From: CAZMGV01 sp964621525 [NCBI: uncultured bacterium]
GTDB lineage: Bacteria; JAGRBM01
Direction: 5' to 3'
Assembly (NCBI GenBank): GCA_964621525.1
Contig: CAZUMS010000015.1
Location: 23,890-87,889 of the forward strand
Length of the DNA stretch: 64,000 bases
The notes beneath the pieces are model-generated. The model saw only the letters and a list, made by a program, of their open reading frames with translations. It was not told the DNA's origin and did not search any database. This document shows positions 15,922-24,423 of the stretch, in pieces (position 1 is the stretch's first letter; every line of letters starts with the position of its first letter). The translations under genes were made by a program, and so were the position numbers.

Positions 15922-16338
15922 ATGTTCGTCGTTGACGCCAGCGTGGCCGTGAAGCTCTTTCTGGCGGAAGAAGATGCAGCCTCCGCCAGGCGTTTTTTCG
16001 GCCCTTCTTCCGGACGTCTGATCGCTCCTGATCTTCTGACGGTTGAGTGCGCCAATATATTCTGGAGATCGGCAAAAACCGGGCGAATTTCCCGTACGGA
16101 GGCCAGAAGCCACCTGCGCAATCTTCTGGACCTGGGGCTATCGATGGTACCGGTCGAGGATATCGCGTCCCGCGGGCTCGAAATCGCTCTGGACCATGGC
16201 CTGACAGCCTACGATGCGGCGTATCTGGCGGTTTCGGAAGTCGAGGCTTTGCCCCTGATCACCGCCGACGAGAAACTCTACCGCAAGGTTACGGGCACTC
16301 CTTTCGACGTCCGCCTGCTTTCGCAGGTGACGGGCTGA
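15922..16338 (+). CDS. PIN-domain RNase toxin, VapC family
   Basis: 138 aa, the normal VapC length. The PIN acidic residues are visible: Asp5 in VVDASVAVK, Glu in TVECANIFWRS (about 43), Asp in TAYDAAYLAV (about 93) and ITADEKLY (about 112). VapC proteins cleave tRNA or rRNA and are held in check by the adjacent antitoxin. The gene is 8 bp downstream of the antitoxin and converges with the next gene. All catalytic positions seem intact. Confidence 0.85.
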   Translation: MFVVDASVAVKLFLAEEDAASARRFFGPSSGRLIAPDLLTVECANIFWRSAKTGRISRTEARSHLRNLLDLGLSMVPVEDIASRGLEIALDHGLTAYDAAYLAVSEVEALPLITADEKLYRKVTGTPFDVRLLSQVTG

Positions 16339-16342
16339 CCAC

Positions 16343-16780
16343 TCATTCCATCATCTGTTCGGCCGAATACTCCACAATGCGGCCGTCCGGGTCCCGCACC
16401 ATGCAGATATAGCCCACGACCGGGTCGTGGTAGAGGGGCCCCAGGAACACGTCGTGCCCGTCTTTCCTGAGACGTGCTGCGATGTCGTCGACCGCCTTCC
16501 GGGACGGCAGCTCGAACCCCAGATGCTCGAGGTTTTCCTTGTGAAAATCAGGTCCCTCGAACTTTTCCGGCTGGATGGCGACGATCGTGAAGTGAGGGTT
16601 GTCCTGACGGAGCCAGACGACCCCGACTCCGGTGACGCTGTCGATCCGGCGGTTCACGGCCCGGAGCGGCGTGTAGGCCGTGTAGAAACGGATCGTCGCG
16701 TCCAGATCGCGCACCCGGATCGCGTAGTGGGTCAGGAGCGGCCGGGCGGGGGATGATGGGATGCCGTTCTGCTCGGACAT
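16343..16780 (-). CDS. VOC-family (glyoxalase/extradiol dioxygenase fold) protein
   Basis: 145 aa, one VOC module: LLTHYAIRVRDLDATIRFYTA at the start (first metal ligand His), GFELPSR and VRDPDGRIVEYSAEQ at the end (Glu ligand). Such single-module proteins include isomerases, lyases and resistance proteins. Nothing in the context fixes the substrate. It ends 4 bp from the toxin stop and lies 12 bp downstream of rsmB on the same strand. Confidence 0.75.
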   Translation of the reverse strand: MSEQNGIPSSPARPLLTHYAIRVRDLDATIRFYTAYTPLRAVNRRIDSVTGVGVVWLRQDNPHFTIVAIQPEKFEGPDFHKENLEHLGFELPSRKAVDDIAARLRKDGHDVFLGPLYHDPVVGYICMVRDPDGRIVEYSAEQMME

Positions 16781-16792
16781 TGCGGCGGGAAT

Positions 16793-18316
16793 TTAGCTCT
16801 TCTGCAGGACCGCCGCAAAAAAACCGTCGGTGTGGTGCTCCCACGGATTCATGCGGAGGAAACCGTCTTCCGAGGAAGCGATCTCCTTCACCTGTACGAC
16901 GTTCATGTGGTCGAGCAGTTCGTGGCCTGCACCGATGAACTTGCTGTCCAGATGCGCCGTCTTGAACGGCTGGACGATGCCGGTGGTTTCCTCGGGCTCC
17001 AGCGAGCAGACCGAATAGACGAGCCGTCCCGCCGTCTTGAGCAGCGGCCATGCGGCTTCGAGGATGTCCCGCTGGGTCTTGGCGTATTCGGCGAGGTCCA
17101 GCGCCTGGCGGTTCCACCGGGCGTCGGGATTCTTGTGGAGCGTGCCGAGGGCGGAGCAGGGCGGATCGACCAGAATGCGGTCGAACTTCATCGCCTTGAC
17201 CTGCGCCGGCAGGTCGCGGGCGTCGCCCTGGACGAGGGTGATGTCCCGGACGCCGAGCTCCTTCGACAGGGTTTCGAGCCGCTTCAGCCGCTGGCTGGAA
17301 CGGTCGACGGCGACGATCTTCGCCTTGTTCTGGGCGTGGAGCGCGAGACCGAGGCTTTTCCCGCCGGGGGCGGCGCACAGGTCGAGGACGGTGTCCTCGG
17401 GCCGGGGGGCGACGAGCAGCGGGATCAATTGACTCGCCTCGTCCTGCACGTAGCCGAGCCGGTCCTTCACGATGTTGTCCAGCTGGTAGCGGGGGGCAGC
17501 GACTTCCACTCCGTACGGCGAATAGCGGCACGGGGTCGCCCGGATGCGCCGTTTTTCCAGCTCCTGCAGGAGGTCGTCCCGCTGGATCACGGCCGTGTTC
17601 GTGCGCAGGTAGGTTCTCGGGGTTTCGTTGATCCCCTGCGCTGCCTTGAAGGCGCCTTCGAGGCCGTACTGGCTGACGAGCCGCTCGATGTACCAGAGCG
17701 GCAGGCTCTCCGAGCGGGCGAGGTCTTCGGGCGTTCCGGTCCTGCGGTACAGAAGGGGGCCCTTTTCGAGGCGGCGGAGCGCCTCACGCAGCAGTCCGTT
17801 GGCGAAGTTCCGGAGGTGCTGCTCCGGCAGGAGGCCCACCGATTCGGACACGGCTGCGTGCGGGGGCACGCGGTCCAGATAGAGGATCTGGAACAGCCCG
17901 AGCCGGAGCACCTGAAGCAGGTTCGGTTCGAGTTCCGCGAGCGGGCGGGTCGATAGTTCCGCCAGGATCGGATCGATCTGGCCGCGCCAGCGCAGCGTGC
18001 CATAGGAGATCTGGGTGGCGAGGTTCCGGTCCTCGGGACGGTTCACCCGCTGGACCGACTGATCGAGGGCGGCATCCAGGTGCTCGCCCTTGGCGACCGC
18101 CAGCAGGGTTTCCAGGGCGGCCCCGCGGGCAAAGTTGCGCGGCGGCGGTCGGCGGTCGTCTCCGCCGCGTCCCCGGCCGCCCCCGTTCCCACGTCCGCCC
18201 CGTCCTCCGCCACCGGGCCCTCTGCCGGGGCCGCCGCGGAAGCCTCCGCGGTTTCCGTCACGTCCGGAGGAAGGCCGTCCTGCGGACGGCGGCTTGTTGG
18301 GGTCCCACCTGTTCAT
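16793..18316 (-). CDS. rsmB: 16S rRNA (cytosine-967-C5)-methyltransferase RsmB with Arg/Gly-rich N-terminus
   Basis: 507 aa. Residues 1-60 are an Arg-Gly-rich low-complexity tail with many RGG or GRG units. A NusB-like domain follows (about 62-200: GAALETLLAVAKGEHLDAAL), then a Rossmann methyltransferase with LDLCAAPGGKS, VAVDRSSQRLKRL, DPPCSALGTLHKNPD and the catalytic cysteine in YSVCSLEPEE. RsmB makes m5C967 in 16S rRNA. The start overlaps the fmt stop by 4 bp (ATGA), the common fmt-rsmB arrangement. The RGG tail is not part of E. coli RsmB and may aid RNA binding. Confidence 0.93.
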   Translation of the reverse strand: MNRWDPNKPPSAGRPSSGRDGNRGGFRGGPGRGPGGGGRGGRGNGGGRGRGGDDRRPPPRNFARGAALETLLAVAKGEHLDAALDQSVQRVNRPEDRNLATQISYGTLRWRGQIDPILAELSTRPLAELEPNLLQVLRLGLFQILYLDRVPPHAAVSESVGLLPEQHLRNFANGLLREALRRLEKGPLLYRRTGTPEDLARSESLPLWYIERLVSQYGLEGAFKAAQGINETPRTYLRTNTAVIQRDDLLQELEKRRIRATPCRYSPYGVEVAAPRYQLDNIVKDRLGYVQDEASQLIPLLVAPRPEDTVLDLCAAPGGKSLGLALHAQNKAKIVAVDRSSQRLKRLETLSKELGVRDITLVQGDARDLPAQVKAMKFDRILVDPPCSALGTLHKNPDARWNRQALDLAEYAKTQRDILEAAWPLLKTAGRLVYSVCSLEPEETTGIVQPFKTAHLDSKFIGAGHELLDHMNVVQVKEIASSEDGFLRMNPWEHHTDGFFAAVLQKS

Positions 18317-19245
18317 GTTCCGAATCTGGCGCCCGGCGGCAGCTTGAGGCCCCGGACGAACTCGGCCGCCGGAAGCGGCCGTTTCCCTTCTCTCTGGATT
18401 TCGACGATCTCAAGGGCCCCGGAGCCGCAGGCGACCGTCAGCGGATCGTACGAGAGGATTTCTCCCGCCGGTCCGGCGCCGGTTGTGACACGGGCGCGGT
18501 GGATTTTCACCCGTTCCCCCGCAATTTTTGTCTGGGCCGAGGGCCAGGGGTTAAGGCCGCGGATGAGGTTGACAGTCTCGGAAGCCGGCCGGTTCCAGAC
18601 GATATTTCCCGAGTCGCGGCTCAGTTTCGGCGCGTAGGTCGTCAGGGACGGGTCCTGAGGGGTCCGCTGGAGGGTGCCCGCACGGAGCCGGGTGAGGGCT
18701 TCGGTGAGTGCAGCCGCCCCGAGAGGCATGAGCCGGTCGTGGAGTTCCCCGGCGGTGGTTTCGGGAGCGACGGGGCAGGTCTTCACGAGCAGCATGTCGC
18801 CCGTATCCAGTCCTTCGTCCATCTGCATGATCGTCACGCCGGTTTCGGTGAAACCGGCGAGAATCGCCCCCTGGATCGGCGACGCTCCGCGCAGCTTCGG
18901 AAGCACCGACGCATGGACGTTCCAGAATCCATGTACCGGAATTTCAAGAAGTGCCCTGGGGATGATCTGCCCGAAGGCGGTGACGACGGCGATCTCGGGC
19001 CGTTCGGCGGCCGCCTCGCTTCGGAACCGGTCCATCACCTCGGGAGCCCGGACCTTTTCCGGCTGGTACACCCGGAGGCCATGCTGCTCTGCGAACTGCT
19101 TCACCTCGGGGGCCTTCAGCTCGCCCTTGCGGCCGGCCGGCCGGTCCGGCTGGGTGACGACGAGGGAGATTTTTTCTCCCTGTTTCATCAGCGCCTCCAG
19201 CGGCGCCACGGCGAATTCCGGCGTGCCGAAATACCAGATGGACAT
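18313..19245 (-). CDS. fmt: Methionyl-tRNA formyltransferase
   Basis: 310 aa. Fmt formylates initiator Met-tRNA using 10-formyl-THF. The N-terminal signature IWYFGTPEFAVAPLEAL, the active-site region NVHASVLPKLRGASPIQGAI and the motif GVTIMQMDEGLDTGDML are all present, and the C-terminal OB-like domain is complete. It overlaps rsmB by 4 bp and starts 1 bp after the cobA-hemD stop, so it is co-transcribed with the haem genes. Confidence 0.96.
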   Translation of the reverse strand: MSIWYFGTPEFAVAPLEALMKQGEKISLVVTQPDRPAGRKGELKAPEVKQFAEQHGLRVYQPEKVRAPEVMDRFRSEAAAERPEIAVVTAFGQIIPRALLEIPVHGFWNVHASVLPKLRGASPIQGAILAGFTETGVTIMQMDEGLDTGDMLLVKTCPVAPETTAGELHDRLMPLGAAALTEALTRLRAGTLQRTPQDPSLTTYAPKLSRDSGNIVWNRPASETVNLIRGLNPWPSAQTKIAGERVKIHRARVTTGAGPAGEILSYDPLTVACGSGALEIVEIQREGKRPLPAAEFVRGLKLPPGARFGT

Positions 19246-19246
19246 G

Positions 19247-20791
19247 TCAGTGTCCCGCGAAGTGGGTTTCGATGGCCTTGAGGAACGAGGGGATGTGGAA
19301 GTCGGGCGGCTCGATATTCACCCGGAAGCCGGCGGCACGGGCGGCGTCGGAAGTGATCGGGCCGATGGAAGCGACCTTCACGGAGGCGGGCAGCCGCGAA
19401 ACCGTTTCCTTGCCGACCAGTTCGACGAAATTCTTCACTGTCGAGGAGCTGGTGAATGTGAGCAGGTCGATCTCGCCTGCGACCAGGGCCTTGGCCAGTT
19501 TCTCGCCGTCGGCGACCGGCTGAACGGTCCGGTAGATGGCGGCGACCGTGACGCGGGCGCCCATCTGGCGGAGCGCGTCGGGCAGGATTTCCCGGGCCTC
19601 GGCAGCCCTCAGGATCGTGACGCCCTGGCCCTTCACGTTCTGGGTCTCGAAGAACTTCACGACCCCTTCGGCCACGAATTCGCCCGGCACGGCGGCGACG
19701 GAAAGACCGGCAGCTTCGCAGGCGGCGGCTGTCGCCGGGCCGATGGCGACGATGCGCGGGCCCTTGAGCGCCCGCACGTCGAGGTTCCGGGCTTTCAGGC
19801 GTTCTATGGCCTTTTCGACGCCGTTGGCGCTCGTGAACACAAGCCAGGCTTCCCCGCCGATCGCATCGACGGCCCTGTCGGCATCGGCCCACGATGCCGG
19901 GTCGATGATCTCGATGGCCGGGGTTTCGAGCACATCGGCACCGAGCTCACGGAGTCCCCGGGCAAAATCGCTCGCCTGACGGCGGGCGCGGGTGACGAGG
20001 GCGCGCTTTCCGAACAGCGGGCGGGTTTCGAACCAGTTCAGCTTCTCGCGCAGGGCGACGACCTCGCCGACGACGAGAATGGCGGGGGCCTCGATACCGG
20101 CGTCTTTCACCTTCTGCTCGATGTCGGCGAGCGTCCCGGCGACGGATTTCTGGCGCGGCCAGGTGCCCCACTGGATGACGGCGGCCGGGGTGTGCGGGGC
20201 GCGGCCGTGCCGGACGAGCTGCTCCACGTTCGTGGCGAGCTGCCTGACGCCCATCAGGATAACGAGCGTGGAGTTTTCCTGCGCCAGCTTGTCCCAGGGG
20301 ATGAGCGAGCCTTCTTTGCCTTCGCGTTCGTTGCCCGTGATGAAAGTGACGCTGGAAGTAAAATCCCGGTGCGTGAGGGGGACACCGCCGTAGGTGGGCG
20401 CCGCGATGGCGCTCGTGATGCCGGGGACGAATTCGAACCGGATACCGGCGGCGACGAGGTCTTCCGCTTCCTCGCCGCCCCGCCCGAAGATCAGCGGGTC
20501 GCCGCCCTTCAGCCGGACGACTTTCCGGCCGGTCCGGCCCGCCTCGACGATGAGACGGTTGATCTCTTCCTGGCTGATGTAATCGGTGCCGCCCTTCTTG
20601 CCGACGTAGATCTTCTCGCAGCCGGGACGGGTGTGTTCGAGCAGCAGCGGATTGGCGAGGTAGTCGTAAAAGACGATATCGGCCTCGCCGAGCAGGCGCT
20701 TGCCCTTCAGCGTGAGCAGTTCCGGGTCCCCGGGGCCCGCGCCCACGAGGTAGACGATCCCGGAGGATTTCTGTCCGCTACTTCCCGCCAT
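19247..20791 (-). CDS. cobA-hemD: Bifunctional uroporphyrinogen-III C-methyltransferase / uroporphyrinogen-III synthase
   Basis: 514 aa fusion. Residues about 10-250 are the SUMT (CobA) domain: VYLVGAGPGDPELLTLKG, VVRLKGGDPLIFGRGGEE and GVPLTHRDF. Residues about 258-514 are the HemD domain, beginning PLFGKRALVTRARRQ and ending with the PITSDAARAAG region. HemD cyclises hydroxymethylbilane to uroporphyrinogen III; SUMT methylates it towards sirohaem or cobalamin. The fusion is well known in Firmicutes and deltaproteobacteria. It overlaps hemC by 14 bp, so translation is coupled. Confidence 0.93.
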   Translation of the reverse strand: MAGSSGQKSSGIVYLVGAGPGDPELLTLKGKRLLGEADIVFYDYLANPLLLEHTRPGCEKIYVGKKGGTDYISQEEINRLIVEAGRTGRKVVRLKGGDPLIFGRGGEEAEDLVAAGIRFEFVPGITSAIAAPTYGGVPLTHRDFTSSVTFITGNEREGKEGSLIPWDKLAQENSTLVILMGVRQLATNVEQLVRHGRAPHTPAAVIQWGTWPRQKSVAGTLADIEQKVKDAGIEAPAILVVGEVVALREKLNWFETRPLFGKRALVTRARRQASDFARGLRELGADVLETPAIEIIDPASWADADRAVDAIGGEAWLVFTSANGVEKAIERLKARNLDVRALKGPRIVAIGPATAAACEAAGLSVAAVPGEFVAEGVVKFFETQNVKGQGVTILRAAEAREILPDALRQMGARVTVAAIYRTVQPVADGEKLAKALVAGEIDLLTFTSSSTVKNFVELVGKETVSRLPASVKVASIGPITSDAARAAGFRVNIEPPDFHIPSFLKAIETHFAGH

Positions 20792-21710
20792 GCTGCCTTT
20801 CGATTGTCTCGAGGATTTTCCGTCCGCCCCGGTCGAGCAGCGCCCGGGCCGTATCCCGGCCGAGCGCTTCAGGGTCAGCTCCGTCCGCTTCGTGCCGGAT
20901 CAGTTCCTTACCGTCGATAGACGAAAGGAACGCCGTGAGCCAAATGCGGCTGCCGCTGATCCGTGACCACCCGCCGAGGGGCAGCCAGCAGGAGCCGCCC
21001 ATTTCCCGCAGCAGGGCGCGCTCGCAGACGGCCGACTGCTCGGCATCGGCGACGTTCAGTTTCCGCAGGCGCGAGAGGACTTCCTCGTCCCCGCGCCGGG
21101 CTTCGAGGGCGAGAATACCCTGGCCCACCGCGGGGATGACCTTGTCAGGATCCAGGAGTTCGCTCGCGCGCGAGGACCACCCGAGCCGGTTGAGGCCGGC
21201 GGCGGCCAGCACGATGCCGTCATAGGCACCCTCGTCGAGCTTCCTGAACCGGGTGTCCACGTTGCCGCGCAGGTCGGCGTAGACGAGATCGGGCCGGAGC
21301 CGCTGGAGCTGGACGCGGCGGCGCTGGCTCGAGGTGCCGATCTTCGCTCCGGACGGGAGCGACGAGAACGTCGCTCCGTTGCGGGTGCAGAAGGCGTCGC
21401 GCGGGTCCTCGCGTTTCAGGTAAGCAGCGAGGAACAGGGCAGGGGGAAGTTCGGCGGGGACGTCTTTGAGCGAGTGGATGGCGAGATCGACCGTGCCGGC
21501 AAGAAGCGCCTCCTCGATCTCCTTCACAAACAGGCCCTTGCCGCCGATCTCCGCCAGCGGCCGGTCTTGCACGCGGTCGCCGGTTGTCCTGATGACCTCA
21601 AGTTCAACGGTTAAACCGGACTCCTGCTGACGCAGCAGGTCAGCAATATGGTTCGCCTGCCAGAGCGCCAGCTTCGAGCCACGGGTGCCGATTTTCAGGG
21701 ATTTTGCCAT
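20778..21710 (-). CDS. hemC: Porphobilinogen deaminase (hydroxymethylbilane synthase)
   Basis: 310 aa. IGTRGSKLALWQANHI at the N-terminus, catalytic Asp83 in HSLKDVPAELP, SSQRRRVQL and the cofactor-attachment Cys241 in MGGSCWLPLG. The usual sequence is GGCQVPIG: the cysteine aligns, but the second Gly is Ser and Gln is Trp. It makes hydroxymethylbilane for the downstream HemD domain and is the first gene of a hemC, cobA-hemD, fmt, rsmB operon. Confidence 0.95.
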   Translation of the reverse strand: MAKSLKIGTRGSKLALWQANHIADLLRQQESGLTVELEVIRTTGDRVQDRPLAEIGGKGLFVKEIEEALLAGTVDLAIHSLKDVPAELPPALFLAAYLKREDPRDAFCTRNGATFSSLPSGAKIGTSSQRRRVQLQRLRPDLVYADLRGNVDTRFRKLDEGAYDGIVLAAAGLNRLGWSSRASELLDPDKVIPAVGQGILALEARRGDEEVLSRLRKLNVADAEQSAVCERALLREMGGSCWLPLGGWSRISGSRIWLTAFLSSIDGKELIRHEADGADPEALGRDTARALLDRGGRKILETIERQHGGK

Positions 21711-21890
21711 CAGAACCGTAAATTTCCGGCTGTCGGGGCAGCCAGCCGATCAAATGTTTTGGGGTTTATACCGGAAACCCCCGAAAGCAGGGAAAGATTC
21801 CGCGCAGGTGAAGTTCAATTAACCGCACCTTAACGGCGGATTTAATGGAACATGTCATCTTGGGATCACCTAGTTCCCTCCCCTTCCCCG

Positions 21891-21931
21891 ACCCGGCTCT
21901 GGTTCATCACGAACCAGGGCCGGGTTCTTTT
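21891..21931 (+). terminator. Strong intrinsic terminator on the plus strand
   Basis: A 15 bp stem (21891-21905 with 21911-21925, one G-T pair) has a 5-base loop and is followed by TCTTTT. The U-tract is on the plus strand, yet no plus-strand gene lies between hemC and the YfhO-like gene. The stem overlaps the last codons of the minus-strand gene, with its TGA in the loop. It may end a small plus-strand RNA. Confidence 0.7.
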
Positions 21932-24336
21932 ATGGCTTCTGCGCCGGGAAGTCGAGAGACAGGACTACCCGTCTGCCTCAGCCTCCAGGCGAGGGCCCAG
22001 TTAAGGACGAAGGCGAGGAGCGCCAGCAGGATACCGCTCCGGATCAGCGGCGGCTCGAAAGAGAGTTCGATCTCGTGGGTTCCGGCCGGAGACCAGACGG
22101 CGAGCTGCCCGCCGTTGGCGGCGATTACCGGCAGCTCGCGGCCTTCGGAGACGGCCCTCCAGCCGGGGTAATAAACGTCACGCAGGACCACCGGTCCCTC
22201 GGTATCGCGGGAGATCCGCACGGTCCTTCGGTCGTCGGTCCAGAGTCCGGCGGCACAGGTGGAGGCTACCGTGCCCGAGCCGGACTGCACCATGGAGGGA
22301 AGCCCGGAGACATCCCTCCGGTCGAACGATCCCAGCAGGGCAAAATCCGTCCGCGCCGCCCAGGGGGTGATCCGGAAGGCGCTCAGAAGCTGCTCCGGGT
22401 CGTCGATCCGGGTCCATGTGGAAGGGCACCTTACCGGCAGCCGGGGCAGGGGATTCCGGCACCAGACGAGCCCGGTCACAGGGTCGGGTTCTCCGCATCG
22501 CCAGTCCGCGTTCCGTTTCGCCGTTTCGGGCAGCACGAGCCAGTAGTTGATGTCCGTAAGTGCGGCGTAGTGGTTCCAGCGCACCGACCGGAGCATCCGG
22601 GTCATGGCCGTGAGTTCGGAGGAGTTGTACCCGATGGGACTGGAAAACGGCGTGAGGAGAATCAGGTTTCCGTAAACGAGATTCCAGATCTGGCGGGCGA
22701 CGGCCTCGTTTTCGTCCCCGGCCCACTGGATCCGGTTGTGTTCGTGGTTGAAGAAAAGCCGGGCGGGGAGTCCGTCCGGGTCCTGCTCTTCCGGGAAATC
22801 CCGCAGCAGCTGCATGATCAGCGACGGGGGCGTTCGGAAATTCTCCGACGGCCAGACGGGTGCCTGCGGGCGGTTCACCATCCACAGTTCGGTTCCGGTA
22901 AGAGCAATTAACGCCACGGCAGATAGCCGGTGCCGGGTGGCGACGAAAACCGCCATCGCCAGCGACCCGGCCAGCCAGCACAGGGCTCCCCGGTTGAGTG
23001 CACCGGCGACCTGTTTGAATACTGCCGGTTCGGCAACGCTTCCCCGGATGCCGTTGATCCAGGGTTGAAGAGCCCCTTCCGGCGTGCTCATTTGAGCGGC
23101 TGTCCAGATCAATACGGCCAGGATAACCATCTTGACAGCTACCCAGTGACGCCAGGGTTTATGGGCCTCCCAACGCAGAGAGTCGAGCCCGGCCGCAGCA
23201 AGTAGTCCGGTTGCAATCGTAAACCACATGAGCATCCGCTCGGGGTAACGGAAATTGGCCCACAGCGGGAGCCACCGGTAGAACCATCCGTAAACTGGCA
23301 GGGCGTCGCCCGCGGCAAGGAGAAACGCTGCAAGCCCGGCCGCCGTCCAGAAGATCACGAGGCGGCTTCGGACCCGGAGCACGGCCCATAAGGCCAGGGG
23401 GATCAGCAGGATCCCGAAATAGCTCTGCGGCGTATAGAAGCCGGTGAAACCCGTACGGGCGAGTCCGCGTGCCCAGAACGGCGTTGCGTCCGAGAACGTG
23501 AAGCCGAAGGGGCCGGGGACGAACCACTCGATCCACCGGAACGGATGAAACGACCACTGGGTGACGGCTTCCAGCGTATTGCCCAGAAGCCGGGTCGTGC
23601 GGGTGGAGAGTTCGTAGACGGGCAGGAGAAACGGTGCGGCGAGGAGCCCGGCGGTGAGCATCGGCCAGGCGCCGAGGGCGGCTCGTTTCAGGGTGGAACG
23701 GGGACCCGCCGGGAGGGAGAGAGGGACGAGCAGGGTCAGCCCGCCGAGAATATAGGCCGTCTGGATATCGCCGCTCGTGAGGATTGCGAAGAACGACGCC
23801 GTGGCAAGAGAGCCGGAGAGCCAGCCGGGACGGCGGAGGTAGCTATAGAGGGCGGCGAGGTACCAGCCGAGCCAGGACCAGGCGAACAGGAACTGGAGAT
23901 TCTCGTGCTTCTGGAGGAACGCCCCGCTGTAGGCGACAGCGAGGGACGCGAGCAGGGAGGCGGTCCGGCTCCGTCCGAAGTTCCGGAGCAGCAGGTAGAA
24001 CCCCGCCTGTGCGAAGAGATAATGAACGGCGATGGTAATGCCGTAGGCCCATAACGGATCGGCGACGGCAAGGAGAGGCAGGTGGCCGGGGTAGAGGATT
24101 CCGTTCACGGGATCGGCCCAGAACGGCATGCCGCCTTTCACCCGCTCGGTCCAGAGGGGCCATTCGCCCGAGAGCAGCCGCTCGCGCAGGTAGAGTTTCG
24201 TGGGCAGGAAACCGATGATGGAATCCCGGAACCAGAACGCCATCGAACCATCCCAGATTCCCCGGAAAAACGCCAGATTGAAGACGGTCATGGCGGCGAA
24301 AACGCCGGTGCCCTTCAGCCGTAACCGGTTCAGCAT
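21907..24336 (-). CDS. YfhO-like polytopic membrane protein
   Basis: 809 aa from ATG 24336 (CGGAG five to six bases upstream; GTG 24342 is the alternative). About 12-13 hydrophobic segments fill residues 10-480 and the last stretch near 780-800. The large soluble part (about 500-770) is probably extracytoplasmic and contains VLRDVYYPGWRAVSEGRELPV, a motif common in YfhO proteins just before the final membrane segment. YfhO/GT-C-like proteins add sugars to envelope polymers using lipid-linked donors (B. subtilis YfhO acts on lipoteichoic acid); the target here is unknown. The next gene is divergent. Confidence 0.75.
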   Translation of the reverse strand: MLNRLRLKGTGVFAAMTVFNLAFFRGIWDGSMAFWFRDSIIGFLPTKLYLRERLLSGEWPLWTERVKGGMPFWADPVNGILYPGHLPLLAVADPLWAYGITIAVHYLFAQAGFYLLLRNFGRSRTASLLASLAVAYSGAFLQKHENLQFLFAWSWLGWYLAALYSYLRRPGWLSGSLATASFFAILTSGDIQTAYILGGLTLLVPLSLPAGPRSTLKRAALGAWPMLTAGLLAAPFLLPVYELSTRTTRLLGNTLEAVTQWSFHPFRWIEWFVPGPFGFTFSDATPFWARGLARTGFTGFYTPQSYFGILLIPLALWAVLRVRSRLVIFWTAAGLAAFLLAAGDALPVYGWFYRWLPLWANFRYPERMLMWFTIATGLLAAAGLDSLRWEAHKPWRHWVAVKMVILAVLIWTAAQMSTPEGALQPWINGIRGSVAEPAVFKQVAGALNRGALCWLAGSLAMAVFVATRHRLSAVALIALTGTELWMVNRPQAPVWPSENFRTPPSLIMQLLRDFPEEQDPDGLPARLFFNHEHNRIQWAGDENEAVARQIWNLVYGNLILLTPFSSPIGYNSSELTAMTRMLRSVRWNHYAALTDINYWLVLPETAKRNADWRCGEPDPVTGLVWCRNPLPRLPVRCPSTWTRIDDPEQLLSAFRITPWAARTDFALLGSFDRRDVSGLPSMVQSGSGTVASTCAAGLWTDDRRTVRISRDTEGPVVLRDVYYPGWRAVSEGRELPVIAANGGQLAVWSPAGTHEIELSFEPPLIRSGILLALLAFVLNWALAWRLRQTGSPVSRLPGAEAIKEPGPGS

Positions 24337-24423
24337 GGACACTCCGGCGGAATCATCTTCCGTTGCGGCGGTCCTGCGATTGTTTTAGCGTTCCAGTTCA
24401 TCCGGTTCCGTGAGTCGTGAAGC

